Source: an uncultured Lachnospiraceae bacterium
GTDB lineage: Bacteria; Bacillota; Clostridia; Lachnospirales; Lachnospiraceae
Assembly (NCBI GenBank): GCA_947176965.1
Contig: CAMWSU010000012.1
Location: 1-46,593, forward strand
Direction of reading: 5' to 3'
Length of the DNA stretch: 46,593 nucleotides
Made by a program: the position numbers and the translations under genes. The notes below the pieces were generated by a model that was given only the letters and a program-made list of their open reading frames with translations, did no database searches and was not told where the DNA came from. This document shows positions 24,671-32,245 of the stretch, one piece after another (the stretch's first letter is position 1; the number at the start of each line of letters is the position of its first letter).

Positions 24671-25612
24671 ATGGATATTCAGATCATCCTGCACCAGCTC
24701 ATTACGCTGTTCCTTCTGATGGGAACCGGGTTTCTCCTGTTTCGGCTGGGGTTTCTAAACACGGAATTTAACCGCACGCTGACAAGGCTTCTCATCAATG
24801 TCACCATGCCGTTTCTGATCATTGATTCCGTCCTGCAGCTCACACAGCGCGCCCCCGTTTCGACGGTTTTTCTCGTGCTCGCCGCTGCGGTTGTTCTTTA
24901 TCTGATCCTGCCGCTTTTTGGCTATTTGATCGCGCGGCTGTTATTTGTCCCGAAAGCACAGCGCGGGCTTTATACTTATATGACGACGTTTTCCAACGTC
25001 GGTTTTATGGGATTTCCTTTGATTTCCGCCCTGCTTGGCGCGGAGGCGGTGTTTTATACCGCGCTGTTTAATATGATCTTTAACCTGTCGAGCTTCAGCT
25101 ACGGCATCCTGCTCATCAGCTCCGGCGGCACCCAGAATTCCCGAAGCGAAACAAAAGAAAAACCCCGGCTCCGCATGCTGCTTTCACCGGGGATTTTACT
25201 GTCCTTACTTGCCATTGTCCTGTATTTCGCCAATCTGTCCTTTCCCGCGCCTGTCGTGGACGTCGTCGGCTATATCGGCGGACTGACTACGCCGCTCGCC
25301 ATGCTTTTGACGGGCGCATCCATCGCGTCCATGAATCTCCCGGAAATGCTGCGGGACTGGCGTATGTATCCGTTTATCCTCTTAAAACAGATCGCGCTCC
25401 CACTCTGTCTCTATCCGCTGTTTTGTCTTTTTATTCAGGACACGCTGCTCTTACATGTGAGTCTGATCATGCTGTCGCTCCCGGTCGCCAACTCCGCCGT
25501 GCTTTTTTCCATTGAGTACCGCGCGGATGAAAAGCTCGCCACAAGGGGCGTTTTCCTGACGACGCTCTTCTCCATCGCGACGATACCGCTTGTCGTATTC
25601 CTGTGCCTGTAA
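24671..25612 (+). CDS. AEC (auxin efflux carrier) family transporter
   Basis: 313 residues with about ten hydrophobic helices in the bilobed AEC pattern: N-terminal half FLLMGTGFLLFRLGFL, middle TFSNVGFMGFPLISALLGAEAVFY (Asn and Gly-Phe-Pro hallmark), then after a short loop (NSRSETKEKPRLRMLLSPG) the second half with LTTPLAMLLTGASIA and LPVANSAVLF. Bacterial members export or exchange carboxylates such as malate and malonate; substrate here is unknown. GAAAGGA ribosome site. Divergent from the reductase gene, which also handles keto or hydroxy acids, so a link is possible but speculative. Confidence 0.9.
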   Translation: MDIQIILHQLITLFLLMGTGFLLFRLGFLNTEFNRTLTRLLINVTMPFLIIDSVLQLTQRAPVSTVFLVLAAAVVLYLILPLFGYLIARLLFVPKAQRGLYTYMTTFSNVGFMGFPLISALLGAEAVFYTALFNMIFNLSSFSYGILLISSGGTQNSRSETKEKPRLRMLLSPGILLSLLAIVLYFANLSFPAPVVDVVGYIGGLTTPLAMLLTGASIASMNLPEMLRDWRMYPFILLKQIALPLCLYPLFCLFIQDTLLLHVSLIMLSLPVANSAVLFSIEYRADEKLATRGVFLTTLFSIATIPLVVFLCL

Positions 25613-25623
25613 CAGAGAAAAGC

Positions 25624-26601
25624 CTACGCCTCTTTGATGTGGTAAAGCTCCGGAAGCTTCGACAGCGTAATGCCGTTTCCGCTCAAATAATTCCGCCGCA
25701 GCACCTCGTTCGTCGTAAATCGTTCCGTCATACCGAAATCATGCGACCAAGTCATATAATACGTCCATCCGAGTCCTTCCGCTATGATAGCGTCCACGTC
25801 GGGCAGCGGCCCGATCTCTCCGATGGCACAGAGCTTCGGCGACGACGTCATTCCTTTTAACTCCTCGTATTCCTTTGCGCAGCTTGTATGGCAGTGTGCC
25901 TCCGGGTACATGTCACGGCTGATCATATCGACCACATCATCCCCCGGATAGCAGGCAGCATCCGACGAATTGAATACCCAGATCAGATTGTCTAAATGAA
26001 AATGATTCGTGTAGCGTTCGTACATCAGACGGTACAGTTTTTTTACCGCATCGGCCCCTTTTTTTCCCCACCAGAAATAATCACCGTCGCATTCATGGAA
26101 CGGTCTCCACAGAATCGGCACATGCGCATCACAAAACGGTTTTAACAGCCCCGCCATAAAATCCATATCGGACAAAAGCGCTGCATGCTCGAGCGTCCCC
26201 TCTGTCACGGCACGATCCGCATCATAGTCCGTACACTCGGAATAAAAGGATTTATGACAGCCGCCAAGCGGGGAAAACCAATGCCATGTAAAGGTGATGA
26301 GTCCTCCTTTTCCGGCCCAATCCCACGCTTTCCCAAGCGTACCCTTGGCTGCGCGCACCTCGCTTAAGCATTCCTCATCACTCTGCGCGGAAATGTTCGG
26401 CGAATACGCCAGCAGTTCAAATCCGCAAAGTGCGGGCAGCTCCCCTGTTACTTGATATATGTAGACAAGCTCCTCCTGCCCCATTGTCTGTGTATGCTGT
26501 CCCAAAACAATCTTTTTTCCTTCAATAGACTTCAAATAAGAAAGCACACGTTTTACTTCCTCATGTGCGTTCGGATTAACCGGAATGATCTCTGTCTGCA
26601 T
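25624..26601 (-). CDS. Intracellular beta-mannanase family enzyme (GH26)
   Basis: 325 residues, no signal peptide, AGGAGG before the ATG. GH26 landmarks: QHTQTMGQEE and TFTWHWFSPLGG in the (beta/alpha)8 barrel, acid/base Glu170 in WRPFHECDGDYFWW, and nucleophile Glu262 in IGEIGPLPD. GH26 enzymes cleave beta-mannans or release mannobiose. Lack of an export signal suggests action on imported manno-oligosaccharides, but no mannan transporter, epimerase or phosphorylase gene is adjacent. Convergent with the AEC gene, 11 bp between stops. Confidence 0.9.
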   Translation of the reverse strand: MQTEIIPVNPNAHEEVKRVLSYLKSIEGKKIVLGQHTQTMGQEELVYIYQVTGELPALCGFELLAYSPNISAQSDEECLSEVRAAKGTLGKAWDWAGKGGLITFTWHWFSPLGGCHKSFYSECTDYDADRAVTEGTLEHAALLSDMDFMAGLLKPFCDAHVPILWRPFHECDGDYFWWGKKGADAVKKLYRLMYERYTNHFHLDNLIWVFNSSDAACYPGDDVVDMISRDMYPEAHCHTSCAKEYEELKGMTSSPKLCAIGEIGPLPDVDAIIAEGLGWTYYMTWSHDFGMTERFTTNEVLRRNYLSGNGITLSKLPELYHIKEA

Positions 26602-26749
26602 GGCATGTCCTCCTGTTCTAAATCGCTTCCCGTATGCCTGACATCATGCGCGCTTTTCCCTCCGGCGCACTGCGATCAGGTTTTCTCTACTATACACAAC
26701 CTCCTCCGGGGAAAATAGCATATTCCTCGATGAAAATGGTAGGTTTCGA

Positions 26750-26778
26750 TTTATTGTGTTCTAAAAATATGCTATCAT
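26750..26778 (+). promoter_or_regulatory. Probable trpF promoter
   Basis: TTTATT (26750-26755), 17-bp spacer, TATCAT (26773-26778), 43 bp before the trpF ATG. Moderate match. Confidence 0.4.
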
Positions 26779-26821
26779 GGATTTAGGAACATTGCAAAAT
26801 ATATCCGCAGGAGAATCAAAA

Positions 26822-27436
26822 ATGTCTGTCATGATCAAGATATGCGGACTCGTCTCACCGCAGGACGCCGCGCTCATCAACCAATTTCAAGTAGATTTTG
26901 CCGGCATCGTGCTTTTTTATCCGAAAAGCAGACGCAGCCGGACGCCGCAGGAGGCTGGGAGCATCCTCCAGGCGCTTCGCCCGGACATCAAAAGGGTTGC
27001 CGTTGTCGTTTCTCCGTCTGTCGCGGAAATCACCACGATCGAATCGCTCCATTTTGACCTTATCCAAATACACGGCGAATTGTCCGACGACGTGCTGCGC
27101 GCTGCTAAGCTGCCGATCCTGAAAGCATTTAATGTCAGTGATTTAGAACAATATCCGCGTTTTTGCGGCTGTGACGGCATTGCAGGCTATGTGTTTGACG
27201 CGCCGCAGCCGGGCGGCGGAAAGACCTTCGATCTCGGCATCCTCGATACGCTTCCCCGCGACGGCAAGCCGTTTTTGCTTGCGGGCGGACTTACCCCCGA
27301 TAATGTTTCGCACGCCATTGCTTGCGTCCGTCCCGACGGCGTAGATGTTTCCTCCGCCGTCGAATACACCGGGCGCATCGGAAAGGACCCGCAGAAGGTC
27401 GCCGATTTTGTTCACGCTGTGAAGGCGGTGTCATAA
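26822..27436 (+). CDS. trpF: Phosphoribosylanthranilate isomerase
   Basis: 204 residues from ATG 26822, chosen by GCAGGAGA upstream. Catalyses the Amadori rearrangement of PRA to CdRP in tryptophan synthesis. TIM-barrel with IKICGL (general-base Cys), GIVLFYPKSRR, DLIQIHGE, LLAGGLTPDNV and GVDVSSAVE phosphate-binding segments. An orphan: no other trp genes are in the window, and it has its own promoter and terminator, so it is either separated from the operon or a second copy. Length is normal. Confidence 0.95.
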   Translation: MSVMIKICGLVSPQDAALINQFQVDFAGIVLFYPKSRRSRTPQEAGSILQALRPDIKRVAVVVSPSVAEITTIESLHFDLIQIHGELSDDVLRAAKLPILKAFNVSDLEQYPRFCGCDGIAGYVFDAPQPGGGKTFDLGILDTLPRDGKPFLLAGGLTPDNVSHAIACVRPDGVDVSSAVEYTGRIGKDPQKVADFVHAVKAVS

Positions 27437-27455
27437 CTGAAATGACACCGCCTTC
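27421..27455 (+). terminator. trpF terminator spanning the stop codon
   Basis: GAAGGCGGTGTCA (27421-27433) pairs perfectly with TGACACCGCCTTC (27443-27455). The trpF stop codon lies in the loop. Followed by ACATCTGCTATTTTTG, a delayed U-rich tract. Confidence 0.7.
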
Positions 27456-27507
27456 ACATCTGCTATTTTTGTACTGTTTTTGTTATCCTGATCGTTCACT
27501 CTCCCGA

Positions 27508-27936
27508 TCACATGCCCGTCGATCCGCTTCCGCCCATCAGTTTTGTCATTTCCTCGATGCGCTCTAACGGAAACGGCGGCATACACAGCGGCTTTAACGC
27601 AATGCTCATCAATTTCATCGGATTATCGTCCGCCGCGATCCGGTTGGACGAGAGTGTTCCGCACCATTTACACCGATGAATGATCGCCCACTCACCGTTT
27701 TTCCGCACCCATGCCGCGATCGGCTCCATGATGCCGCCGCAGTCCGCTTCGCGGTCACCCGGCTCTATGTCCAAATGCATGCTGGTAAGGCAGTTCGGAC
27801 AATGATTACGGTGCTCCGTCCCCCCGCCCTGCGGAATGACTACTCTCCCGCAGCATTTGCAGACAAATTCGCGATCACTCGGATGCGTTTTATCGTAGCC
27901 TTTTTCATACTGTCTTCTTTTATTTTCTCTATTCAT
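27508..27936 (-). CDS. RNHCP-domain protein
   Basis: 142 residues. It contains the RNHCP signature region: FVCKCCGRVV, then HRNHCPNCL, a GDR..C segment and IHRCKWCG followed by SNRIAADDN. The paired CxxC motifs should bind zinc. The biochemical role of the family is not established, though zinc-ribbon nucleic-acid binding is plausible. The C-terminal 40 residues (KPLCMPPFPLERIEEMTKLMGG) are less conserved. The ribosome site is AAAGGAGG-type close to the ATG (GAGGAAAAA). The upstream intergenic region is long and full of repeats. Confidence 0.85.
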   Translation of the reverse strand: MNRENKRRQYEKGYDKTHPSDREFVCKCCGRVVIPQGGGTEHRNHCPNCLTSMHLDIEPGDREADCGGIMEPIAAWVRKNGEWAIIHRCKWCGTLSSNRIAADDNPMKLMSIALKPLCMPPFPLERIEEMTKLMGGSGSTGM

Positions 27937-27979
27937 TTTTTCCTCCGAAAGATATCATTAATTGAGCTTCTTGCTCAAC

Positions 27980-28029
27980 ATTGAAAAATCAAAGATTTTT
28001 CAATCAAAAATCAAAGATTTTCAATCTGC
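27980..28029. repeat. Dispersed AT-rich palindromic repeat, copy 1
   Basis: ATTGAAAAATC-AAA-GATTTTTCAAT (25 bp) followed by a degenerate half copy ending TTTTCAATCTGC. Its reverse complement recurs at 40556-40580 with one mismatch, including the CAATCTGC flank. Confidence 0.75.
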
Positions 28030-28239
28030 TTTAGGAGGAATGCCCTTTACGCAAACCTCCCGGTCAGCGAACGGTCTCCTTCTTATTATTTTTTGACATA
28101 AAAAAACCCTCCTTCTATACACTTTTTCGTATTGAAAATGTACCTGGCAGAATGACCGATACATTTTCTATGACGCATAGCCGACTATGCTTTCATGATA
28201 GCGCTTGTCAATTGTGCCCGGCAACCTCAAACATTTATG

Positions 28240-28292
28240 AAAAAAAATACAATCCGGCACCGCGCGCAAAACTACCGCGCACGATACCGGAT
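28240..28292 (-). terminator. Strong intrinsic terminator of the CD3324-like gene
   Basis: On the minus strand a GC-rich stem (ATCCGG...CCGGAT with inner TGCGCG/CGCGCG) is followed by a run of eight T. It begins 5 bp after the stop codon. Confidence 0.85.
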
Positions 28293-28297
28293 GCCGC

Positions 28298-28564
28298 TTA
28301 TTTTTCCTGACGAATGATTCTTTGAATACTTTTGACAGAAAGATAATATTGACCGGATAATTCCTTCGTTGTCATCCCTTCTAAATAACGTCGGTAAATC
28401 TGCCGGTTACGCTCCTTTAATTCTCCCCGGAGCTTTGTTTTTTCCCCCCAGACGGCTCTCTGTCCGGGTTTTCTCGGAACGTAGATGGTCTGTCCCGCCG
28501 CATATTTCTGGAGCAGCTCGACCATCTCCTGCGGAAATAATTCTTCCGCTCTCCTATAGCTCAT
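28298..28564 (-). CDS. CD3324-family small HTH protein (Mor-like)
   Basis: 88 residues. The N-terminal part MSYRRAEELFPQEMVELLQK, then QTIYVPRKPGQRAVWGEKT and a C-terminal HTH (MTTKELSGQYYLSVKSIQRI) match the CD3324 family of small DNA-binding proteins distantly related to phage Mor activators, common in Clostridia. Targets unknown. GGGGAGGC lies before the ATG. It has a strong terminator and no operon partner, so it may be a free-standing regulator. Confidence 0.8.
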   Translation of the reverse strand: MSYRRAEELFPQEMVELLQKYAAGQTIYVPRKPGQRAVWGEKTKLRGELKERNRQIYRRYLEGMTTKELSGQYYLSVKSIQRIIRQEK

Positions 28565-28846
28565 ACTTGCCTCCCCACACCCGAACGGGCATGTAACCGT
28601 TTTCGGACAGGCAAGGGCTATCCTTCGATTTTATCGTATATTTGAATAGCCCTCGCTATCCCCTGCACTTGGCTTACACATATAATGATCCTCCTTTTTA
28701 TGTTGTAAAATTCATAACTGTTCCCCCGCCAATGCCGCGAGGTGTTTTCACGCGTTTTTGCGTGACAAACCCGAGACAGTCATGCGCAAAATCACCTATC
28801 AGGTATTATAACCGAAGCATGGGGAATTGGCAAGCGATCGCTTTGA
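28565..28846. other. Intergenic region upstream of the CD3324-like gene
   Basis: 282 bp without a supported gene. It holds AGGGCTAT (28614-28621) and its complement ATAGCCCT (28646-28653) around a 24-nt AT-rich loop containing a GATAAAAT -10-like element for the minus strand. A GCGTTTTTGCGT-type repeat lies near 28750. Confidence 0.4.
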
Positions 28847-29599
28847 TCAGTCGGCTCCCTCCGCTTTTCTTTTTTCGCAATACAAACGAATCGCCTTGTC
28901 TACAAGCTCCGCGGTTCCGGCTCCTCCGGCGCGGTCGATATTTTCGGTCATGCTGCCTCCGCCGTTGTACATCTTTCCGAGGCGCTCGAATATCTCGATC
29001 GTGCAGTTGTAAAAATGTTCCGTAATGAATGCGCGCAGTTTTTCAATCTGTGCCTGTACACGTTCCTCCCCGGGCGAACACTCCCGCATCGTTCCCAATT
29101 CCGCAAACAGTCCCATGAACTTTGTCGAGATCAGCGTCCATTCTTCTCCCGTGCGATTCGCGCTCTTTTCCTCAAATTCCCGATACGCCTCCGTATTGCC
29201 GTAGGACTCTTTTGCCTGCCTTGCATATTCGTCAATTTTTTTCGTATCAAATGCCGTAAAATCCATCAGTGATCTCACTCCTATCAGTTTTATTCCACGC
29301 GCGAGGTCAATCAGGTTCTCAATATGCTCTCTTTTCAACTCCAACAGGGTGATCTGCTGCTCCAATGCTTTTCCCTTGTCAAAATTCGGGCTGTCCAAAA
29401 TCGCTTTGATCTCCTTTAACGGAAACTGCAATTCCCGAAACAGCAAAATACTCTGCAAACGTTCCAACGCCGTATCGTCATACAGCCTGTAACCGGATTC
29501 GGTCAGCTTCGTCGGGCTAAGCAGACCGATCTTGTCATAGTAGTGTAGTGTGCGCACACTCACTCCCGCTAATTTGCTCACTTCATTCACTGTCAACAT
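28847..29599 (-). CDS. MerR-family regulator with TipAS effector domain
   Basis: 250 residues from ATG 29599, fixed by GGAGGAGATTGTG; the frame is open further upstream but unsupported. MerR HTH: LTVNEVSKLAGVSVRTLHYY then DKIGLLSPTKLTESGYRLYDD, a coiled-coil linker, and from about residue 110 a TipAS-like domain (FTAFDTKKIDEYARQAKESY, GEEWTLISTKFMGLFAELG). TipAS domains trap antibiotics or other hydrophobic drugs and trigger transcription. The promoter upstream has the 19-bp spacer typical of MerR-regulated promoters, suggesting autoactivation. Confidence 0.92.
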   Translation of the reverse strand: MLTVNEVSKLAGVSVRTLHYYDKIGLLSPTKLTESGYRLYDDTALERLQSILLFRELQFPLKEIKAILDSPNFDKGKALEQQITLLELKREHIENLIDLARGIKLIGVRSLMDFTAFDTKKIDEYARQAKESYGNTEAYREFEEKSANRTGEEWTLISTKFMGLFAELGTMRECSPGEERVQAQIEKLRAFITEHFYNCTIEIFERLGKMYNGGGSMTENIDRAGGAGTAELVDKAIRLYCEKRKAEGAD

Positions 29600-29636
29600 C
29601 ACAATCTCCTCCAAGTGCCCCCCTCGTGTTACTCTC

Positions 29637-29667
29637 ATCATACGGTATGACGCTGCGTAGGAGTCAA
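29637..29667 (-). promoter_or_regulatory. MerR-type promoter with 19-bp spacer
   Basis: Minus strand TTGACT (29667-29662), 19-bp spacer, TATGAT (29642-29637). The spacer contains the partly dyadic TACGCAGCGTCATACCG. Over-long spacing is the hallmark of promoters twisted into activity by MerR proteins. Confidence 0.7.
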
Positions 29668-29751
29668 GCGGAAATTTGAAAATGATTTTCAGAACACTAA
29701 GCTTGCTATAAAGTATTAAGATACCCTCCCAAAAGAAGCAGCGAGATTTAA

Positions 29752-29780
29752 TTGACAAATAAATTGAATCCAGGTATACT
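29752..29780 (+). promoter_or_regulatory. tetR-hydrolase promoter
   Basis: TTGACA (29752-29757), 17-bp spacer, TATACT (29775-29780). Strong promoter with the first TetR operator directly over the expected start of transcription. Confidence 0.8.
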
Positions 29781-29787
29781 CATTTCG

Positions 29788-29836
29788 GTGACCACATGGT
29801 CACTAATATGAAACATATAGAGTGACCATATGGTCA
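29788..29836. promoter_or_regulatory. Two TetR-family operators
   Basis: GTGACCACATGGTCAC (29788-29803) and TGACCATATGGTCA (29823-29836), both palindromic, centres 34 bp apart. They differ only in the central bases. They lie between the promoter and the tetR ATG, indicating autorepression. Confidence 0.75.
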
Positions 29837-29852
29837 TTTCAAGGAGTTTATC

Positions 29853-30479
29853 ATGCCTACATCTTTATTTTGGGGGCTGAATACGGAAAAACAGCAAAAT
29901 ATTGTTTCGGCAGGAGTCTCTGAATTTGCCGATTATAGTTATGAAAACAGTTCGACAAATCGAATTGTTAAAAAAGCCGGTATCAGCAAAGGAAGTCTGT
30001 TCAAATATTTTCCAACAAAAGAAGATTTTTATTTTTATATTCTTGACGAAATCACATCCGAGCTTATTTCCGGCTTAGAAGAAAAAGTGAATACGCTCTC
30101 TCCCGATTTGTTTCAACGGATCTTACAATACTCTGCTTTGGAATTTTCATGGTATATTTTATATCCCGAAAAATCAAAAATGATCGTTAGAGCTTTTACG
30201 AAAAGCGACACCGAGATCTACAGGAAAACCATATTAAAATACGGCAATAGGGAACAGGACATCTATTATTGGTTTTTACAGGATATTGATACCGCTCAAT
30301 TGCGGTGGGACAGGCAAAAAACGATTGATCTGATAAAGTGGTTTCTTAAAGGTCATAATGATGATTTTTTAACAAAAATACAAAAACAAGATTATGCCGA
30401 TTTTGAAATAGTAGAAAAAGAATATAGAAAAAGTTTGTCAGAGTATCTGGAAATCCTCAAGGCAGGAATTGTTAAATAA
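29853..30479 (+). CDS. TetR/AcrR-family regulator
   Basis: 208 residues, AAGGAG 7 nt before the ATG. N-terminal HTH: STNRIVKKAGISKGSLFKYF followed by PTKEDFYFY, the standard TetR recognition helix region. The C-terminal ligand domain is rich in Tyr and Trp (EFSWYILYPEKSKM, DIYYWFLQDIDTAQLRW). It probably represses itself and the hydrolase gene 11 bp downstream through the paired palindromes. Codon use is clearly AT-richer than in genes to either side, which suggests acquisition with the block to 33.07 kb. Confidence 0.92.
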   Translation: MPTSLFWGLNTEKQQNIVSAGVSEFADYSYENSSTNRIVKKAGISKGSLFKYFPTKEDFYFYILDEITSELISGLEEKVNTLSPDLFQRILQYSALEFSWYILYPEKSKMIVRAFTKSDTEIYRKTILKYGNREQDIYYWFLQDIDTAQLRWDRQKTIDLIKWFLKGHNDDFLTKIQKQDYADFEIVEKEYRKSLSEYLEILKAGIVK

Positions 30480-30490
30480 AGGAGGTTATT

Positions 30491-31306
30491 ATGTTTTATC
30501 ACGCCCATAATGGAAGTGTTCTTGTTGGAGATTCTGAGATGGATTACATATCTTTTGGAAATGGTAATAAAAACCTTATTATGCTGCCCGGATTAGGCGA
30601 TGGACTGCGTACGGTAAAGGGAATGGCACTTACTTTTTCCATCATGTACAGGGTATATGCGAAAGAATTTACAGTCTATGTTTTCAGTCGAAAAAATCAT
30701 CTGCAGGAAGGATATTCTACAAAGGAAATGGCAAAAGACCAAGCAGCGGCTATGACGACTCTTGGTATCTCAAAAGCAGATATTTTAGGTATATCTCAAG
30801 GTGGTATGATCGCACAATATCTTGCGATTGATCATCCTGATCTTGTTAATAAACTCATCTTAGCAGTAACAAGTGCAAAGCCAAATGAAACAACAGAAAA
30901 AGTTGTTGGTTCCTGGATTGAAATGGCAATGCAGGAAAACTATAAGGCCTTAATGATAGATACTGCAGAAAAATCCTATTCAGAAAGATACTTGAAAAAG
31001 TACCGGCGGCTTTATCCGTTCCTTGTAAGAATGGGTAAACCAAAAAGTTTCAGACGTTTTCTCATACAGGCGGCTTCCTGTATGAGCCATAATGCCTATG
31101 AGGAATTGAGCAAAATTATATGCCCTGCGTTAGTGATCGGCGGGGATTGTGATCAAATCGTAGGAACAGCTTCTGCTTCTATAATAGCGGATAAAATCAG
31201 CGGAAGCGAATTGTTTATTTATCATGGTCTCGGTCATGCATTGTATGAAGAAGCAAAAGATTTTCATGATCGGGTTTTGAATTTCTTAAGTACACCGGAC
31301 AAATAA
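30491..31306 (+). CDS. Alpha/beta-hydrolase fold enzyme
   Basis: 271 residues. The nucleophile elbow is GISQGG (Ser102), the oxyanion region is LPGLGDG (33-39), the acid is probably the Asp in GGDCDQIVG and the catalytic His is in GLGHALYEE. Substrate unknown; small ester, lactone or acyl compound is possible. Co-transcribed with the TetR regulator, an arrangement where the hydrolase often acts on the inducer. No signal peptide, so cytosolic. GGAGG ribosome site. Confidence 0.9.
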   Translation: MFYHAHNGSVLVGDSEMDYISFGNGNKNLIMLPGLGDGLRTVKGMALTFSIMYRVYAKEFTVYVFSRKNHLQEGYSTKEMAKDQAAAMTTLGISKADILGISQGGMIAQYLAIDHPDLVNKLILAVTSAKPNETTEKVVGSWIEMAMQENYKALMIDTAEKSYSERYLKKYRRLYPFLVRMGKPKSFRRFLIQAASCMSHNAYEELSKIICPALVIGGDCDQIVGTASASIIADKISGSELFIYHGLGHALYEEAKDFHDRVLNFLSTPDK

Positions 31307-31318
31307 AATGTAATTGAT

Positions 31319-31350
31319 GTTACCATATTTGCAGGTCATGTTTACATATC
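31319..31350. promoter_or_regulatory. Possible LytTR-type direct repeats
   Basis: GTTACCATAT (31319-31328) and GTTTACATAT (31340-31349), spaced 21 bp or two helical turns, upstream of the LytTR gene. LytTR proteins usually bind paired direct repeats. Candidate autoregulatory site. Confidence 0.35.
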
Positions 31351-31397
31351 TTTTATTCATTTCTTTTTATGCTAAGATACCGTATAGGAGGAAGATC

Positions 31398-31844
31398 ATG
31401 GAGATAGAGACAAGGCAAATAGACGATAAACCATTAACGATCATTATTGAATATCCCATACTGGATACAAGAACCAAAAACCTGATCAAAAAAATTGAAT
31501 CTCTTGATCTTATGATCAGCGGCAATCGCAATGGAACTGTTTTTCAATTGCATATCTCGGATATTTACTACGTGGAATCCGTGGAAAGAAAAACTTTTTT
31601 ATACACAAAAGATGAAGTCTATATGACGGATAAAAAATTATACGAATTAGAGGAAGCGTTAAGAGAGGCCGGGATCATACGAATCAGTAAATCCTGCTTA
31701 ATGAATGTGGATATGCTTTACAGCATAAGGCAGCTGATGAACAGCCAGCTTGAAGCGACATTGCTCAATGGTGAAAAGCTGATTGTTGCAAGGACCTATT
31801 TGAAAAGCATCAAGAATATTTTAAAGGAGGCCTCATGGTGTTAA
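31398..31844 (+). CDS. LytTR-domain DNA-binding regulator
   Basis: 148 residues from ATG 31398, fixed by AGGAGGAAG; the frame is open upstream but unsupported. No receiver domain. The C-terminal LytTR fold is visible: FQLHISDIYYVESVERKTFL, then the IRISKSCLMNVDML segment. Belongs to the class of small LytTR regulators encoded with a DUF3021 membrane protein, which overlaps its 3' end by 10 bp. In such pairs the membrane protein is thought to restrain the regulator; applied here that is inference. Confidence 0.9.
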   Translation: MEIETRQIDDKPLTIIIEYPILDTRTKNLIKKIESLDLMISGNRNGTVFQLHISDIYYVESVERKTFLYTKDEVYMTDKKLYELEEALREAGIIRISKSCLMNVDMLYSIRQLMNSQLEATLLNGEKLIVARTYLKSIKNILKEASWC

Positions 31845-32245
31845 AAGAAATATTGAAAAAAACATTTCTATTTGCAGCAATCATCATTTTAGTGGTATTT
31901 TTCTTGTCATTTTTGTCGATCGGAATGACACCGGAAATATTGCTTGTATTTGAGATTTTTATTTTGTCCTTTTTTGTTACTGCCATTCAGCATTTTGTAA
32001 AGCAAGTCATCTGTACTTATTTTTTTGTAAATATTTTGATTGAATATTTTTCTGTTTCTGTTTTTGTTTTCTTATACGGATATTTTGTTGAATGGTTTTT
32101 TAAATCAAATTGGTGGATGGCATTTGTGTATGTGGCAATCGTATACGTTCCGGTATACTTTCTTGATATGGCAGTTGTGAAAAGAGATATTGACTATATC
32201 AATGCGCAACTGGAAAGGAGACGGAAAAGCAATGACAAAATCTAA
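31835..32245 (+). CDS. DUF3021 family membrane protein
   Basis: 136 residues with four hydrophobic helices (LFAAIIILVVFFLSFL, LLVFEIFILSFFVTAI, FSVSVFVFLYGYFVEWF, WMAFVYVAIVYVPVYFL) and a basic C-terminus (QLERRRKSNDK). Size, topology and pairing with LytTR fit DUF3021. AAAGGAGG precedes its ATG inside the end of the LytTR gene, and its own end overlaps the CPBP gene by 14 bp. Likely membrane-bound modulator of the LytTR regulator. Confidence 0.85.
   Translation: MVLKEILKKTFLFAAIIILVVFFLSFLSIGMTPEILLVFEIFILSFFVTAIQHFVKQVICTYFFVNILIEYFSVSVFVFLYGYFVEWFFKSNWWMAFVYVAIVYVPVYFLDMAVVKRDIDYINAQLERRRKSNDKI

Larger units (their letters stand above)
27937..28297. other. Intergenic region with palindromic repeats
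   Basis: Contains TTGAGC-TTCTT-GCTCAA (27962-27978), the dispersed palindrome described separately, an inverted pair GAAAATGTA/TACATTTTC around 28134-28172, and the terminator of the HTH gene. No supported coding sequence. Confidence 0.5.

Noticed and set aside
27961-28041. Possible CRISPR-like repeats
   Set aside because: Repeats are AT-rich palindromes with no regular spacers and no cas genes in the window.
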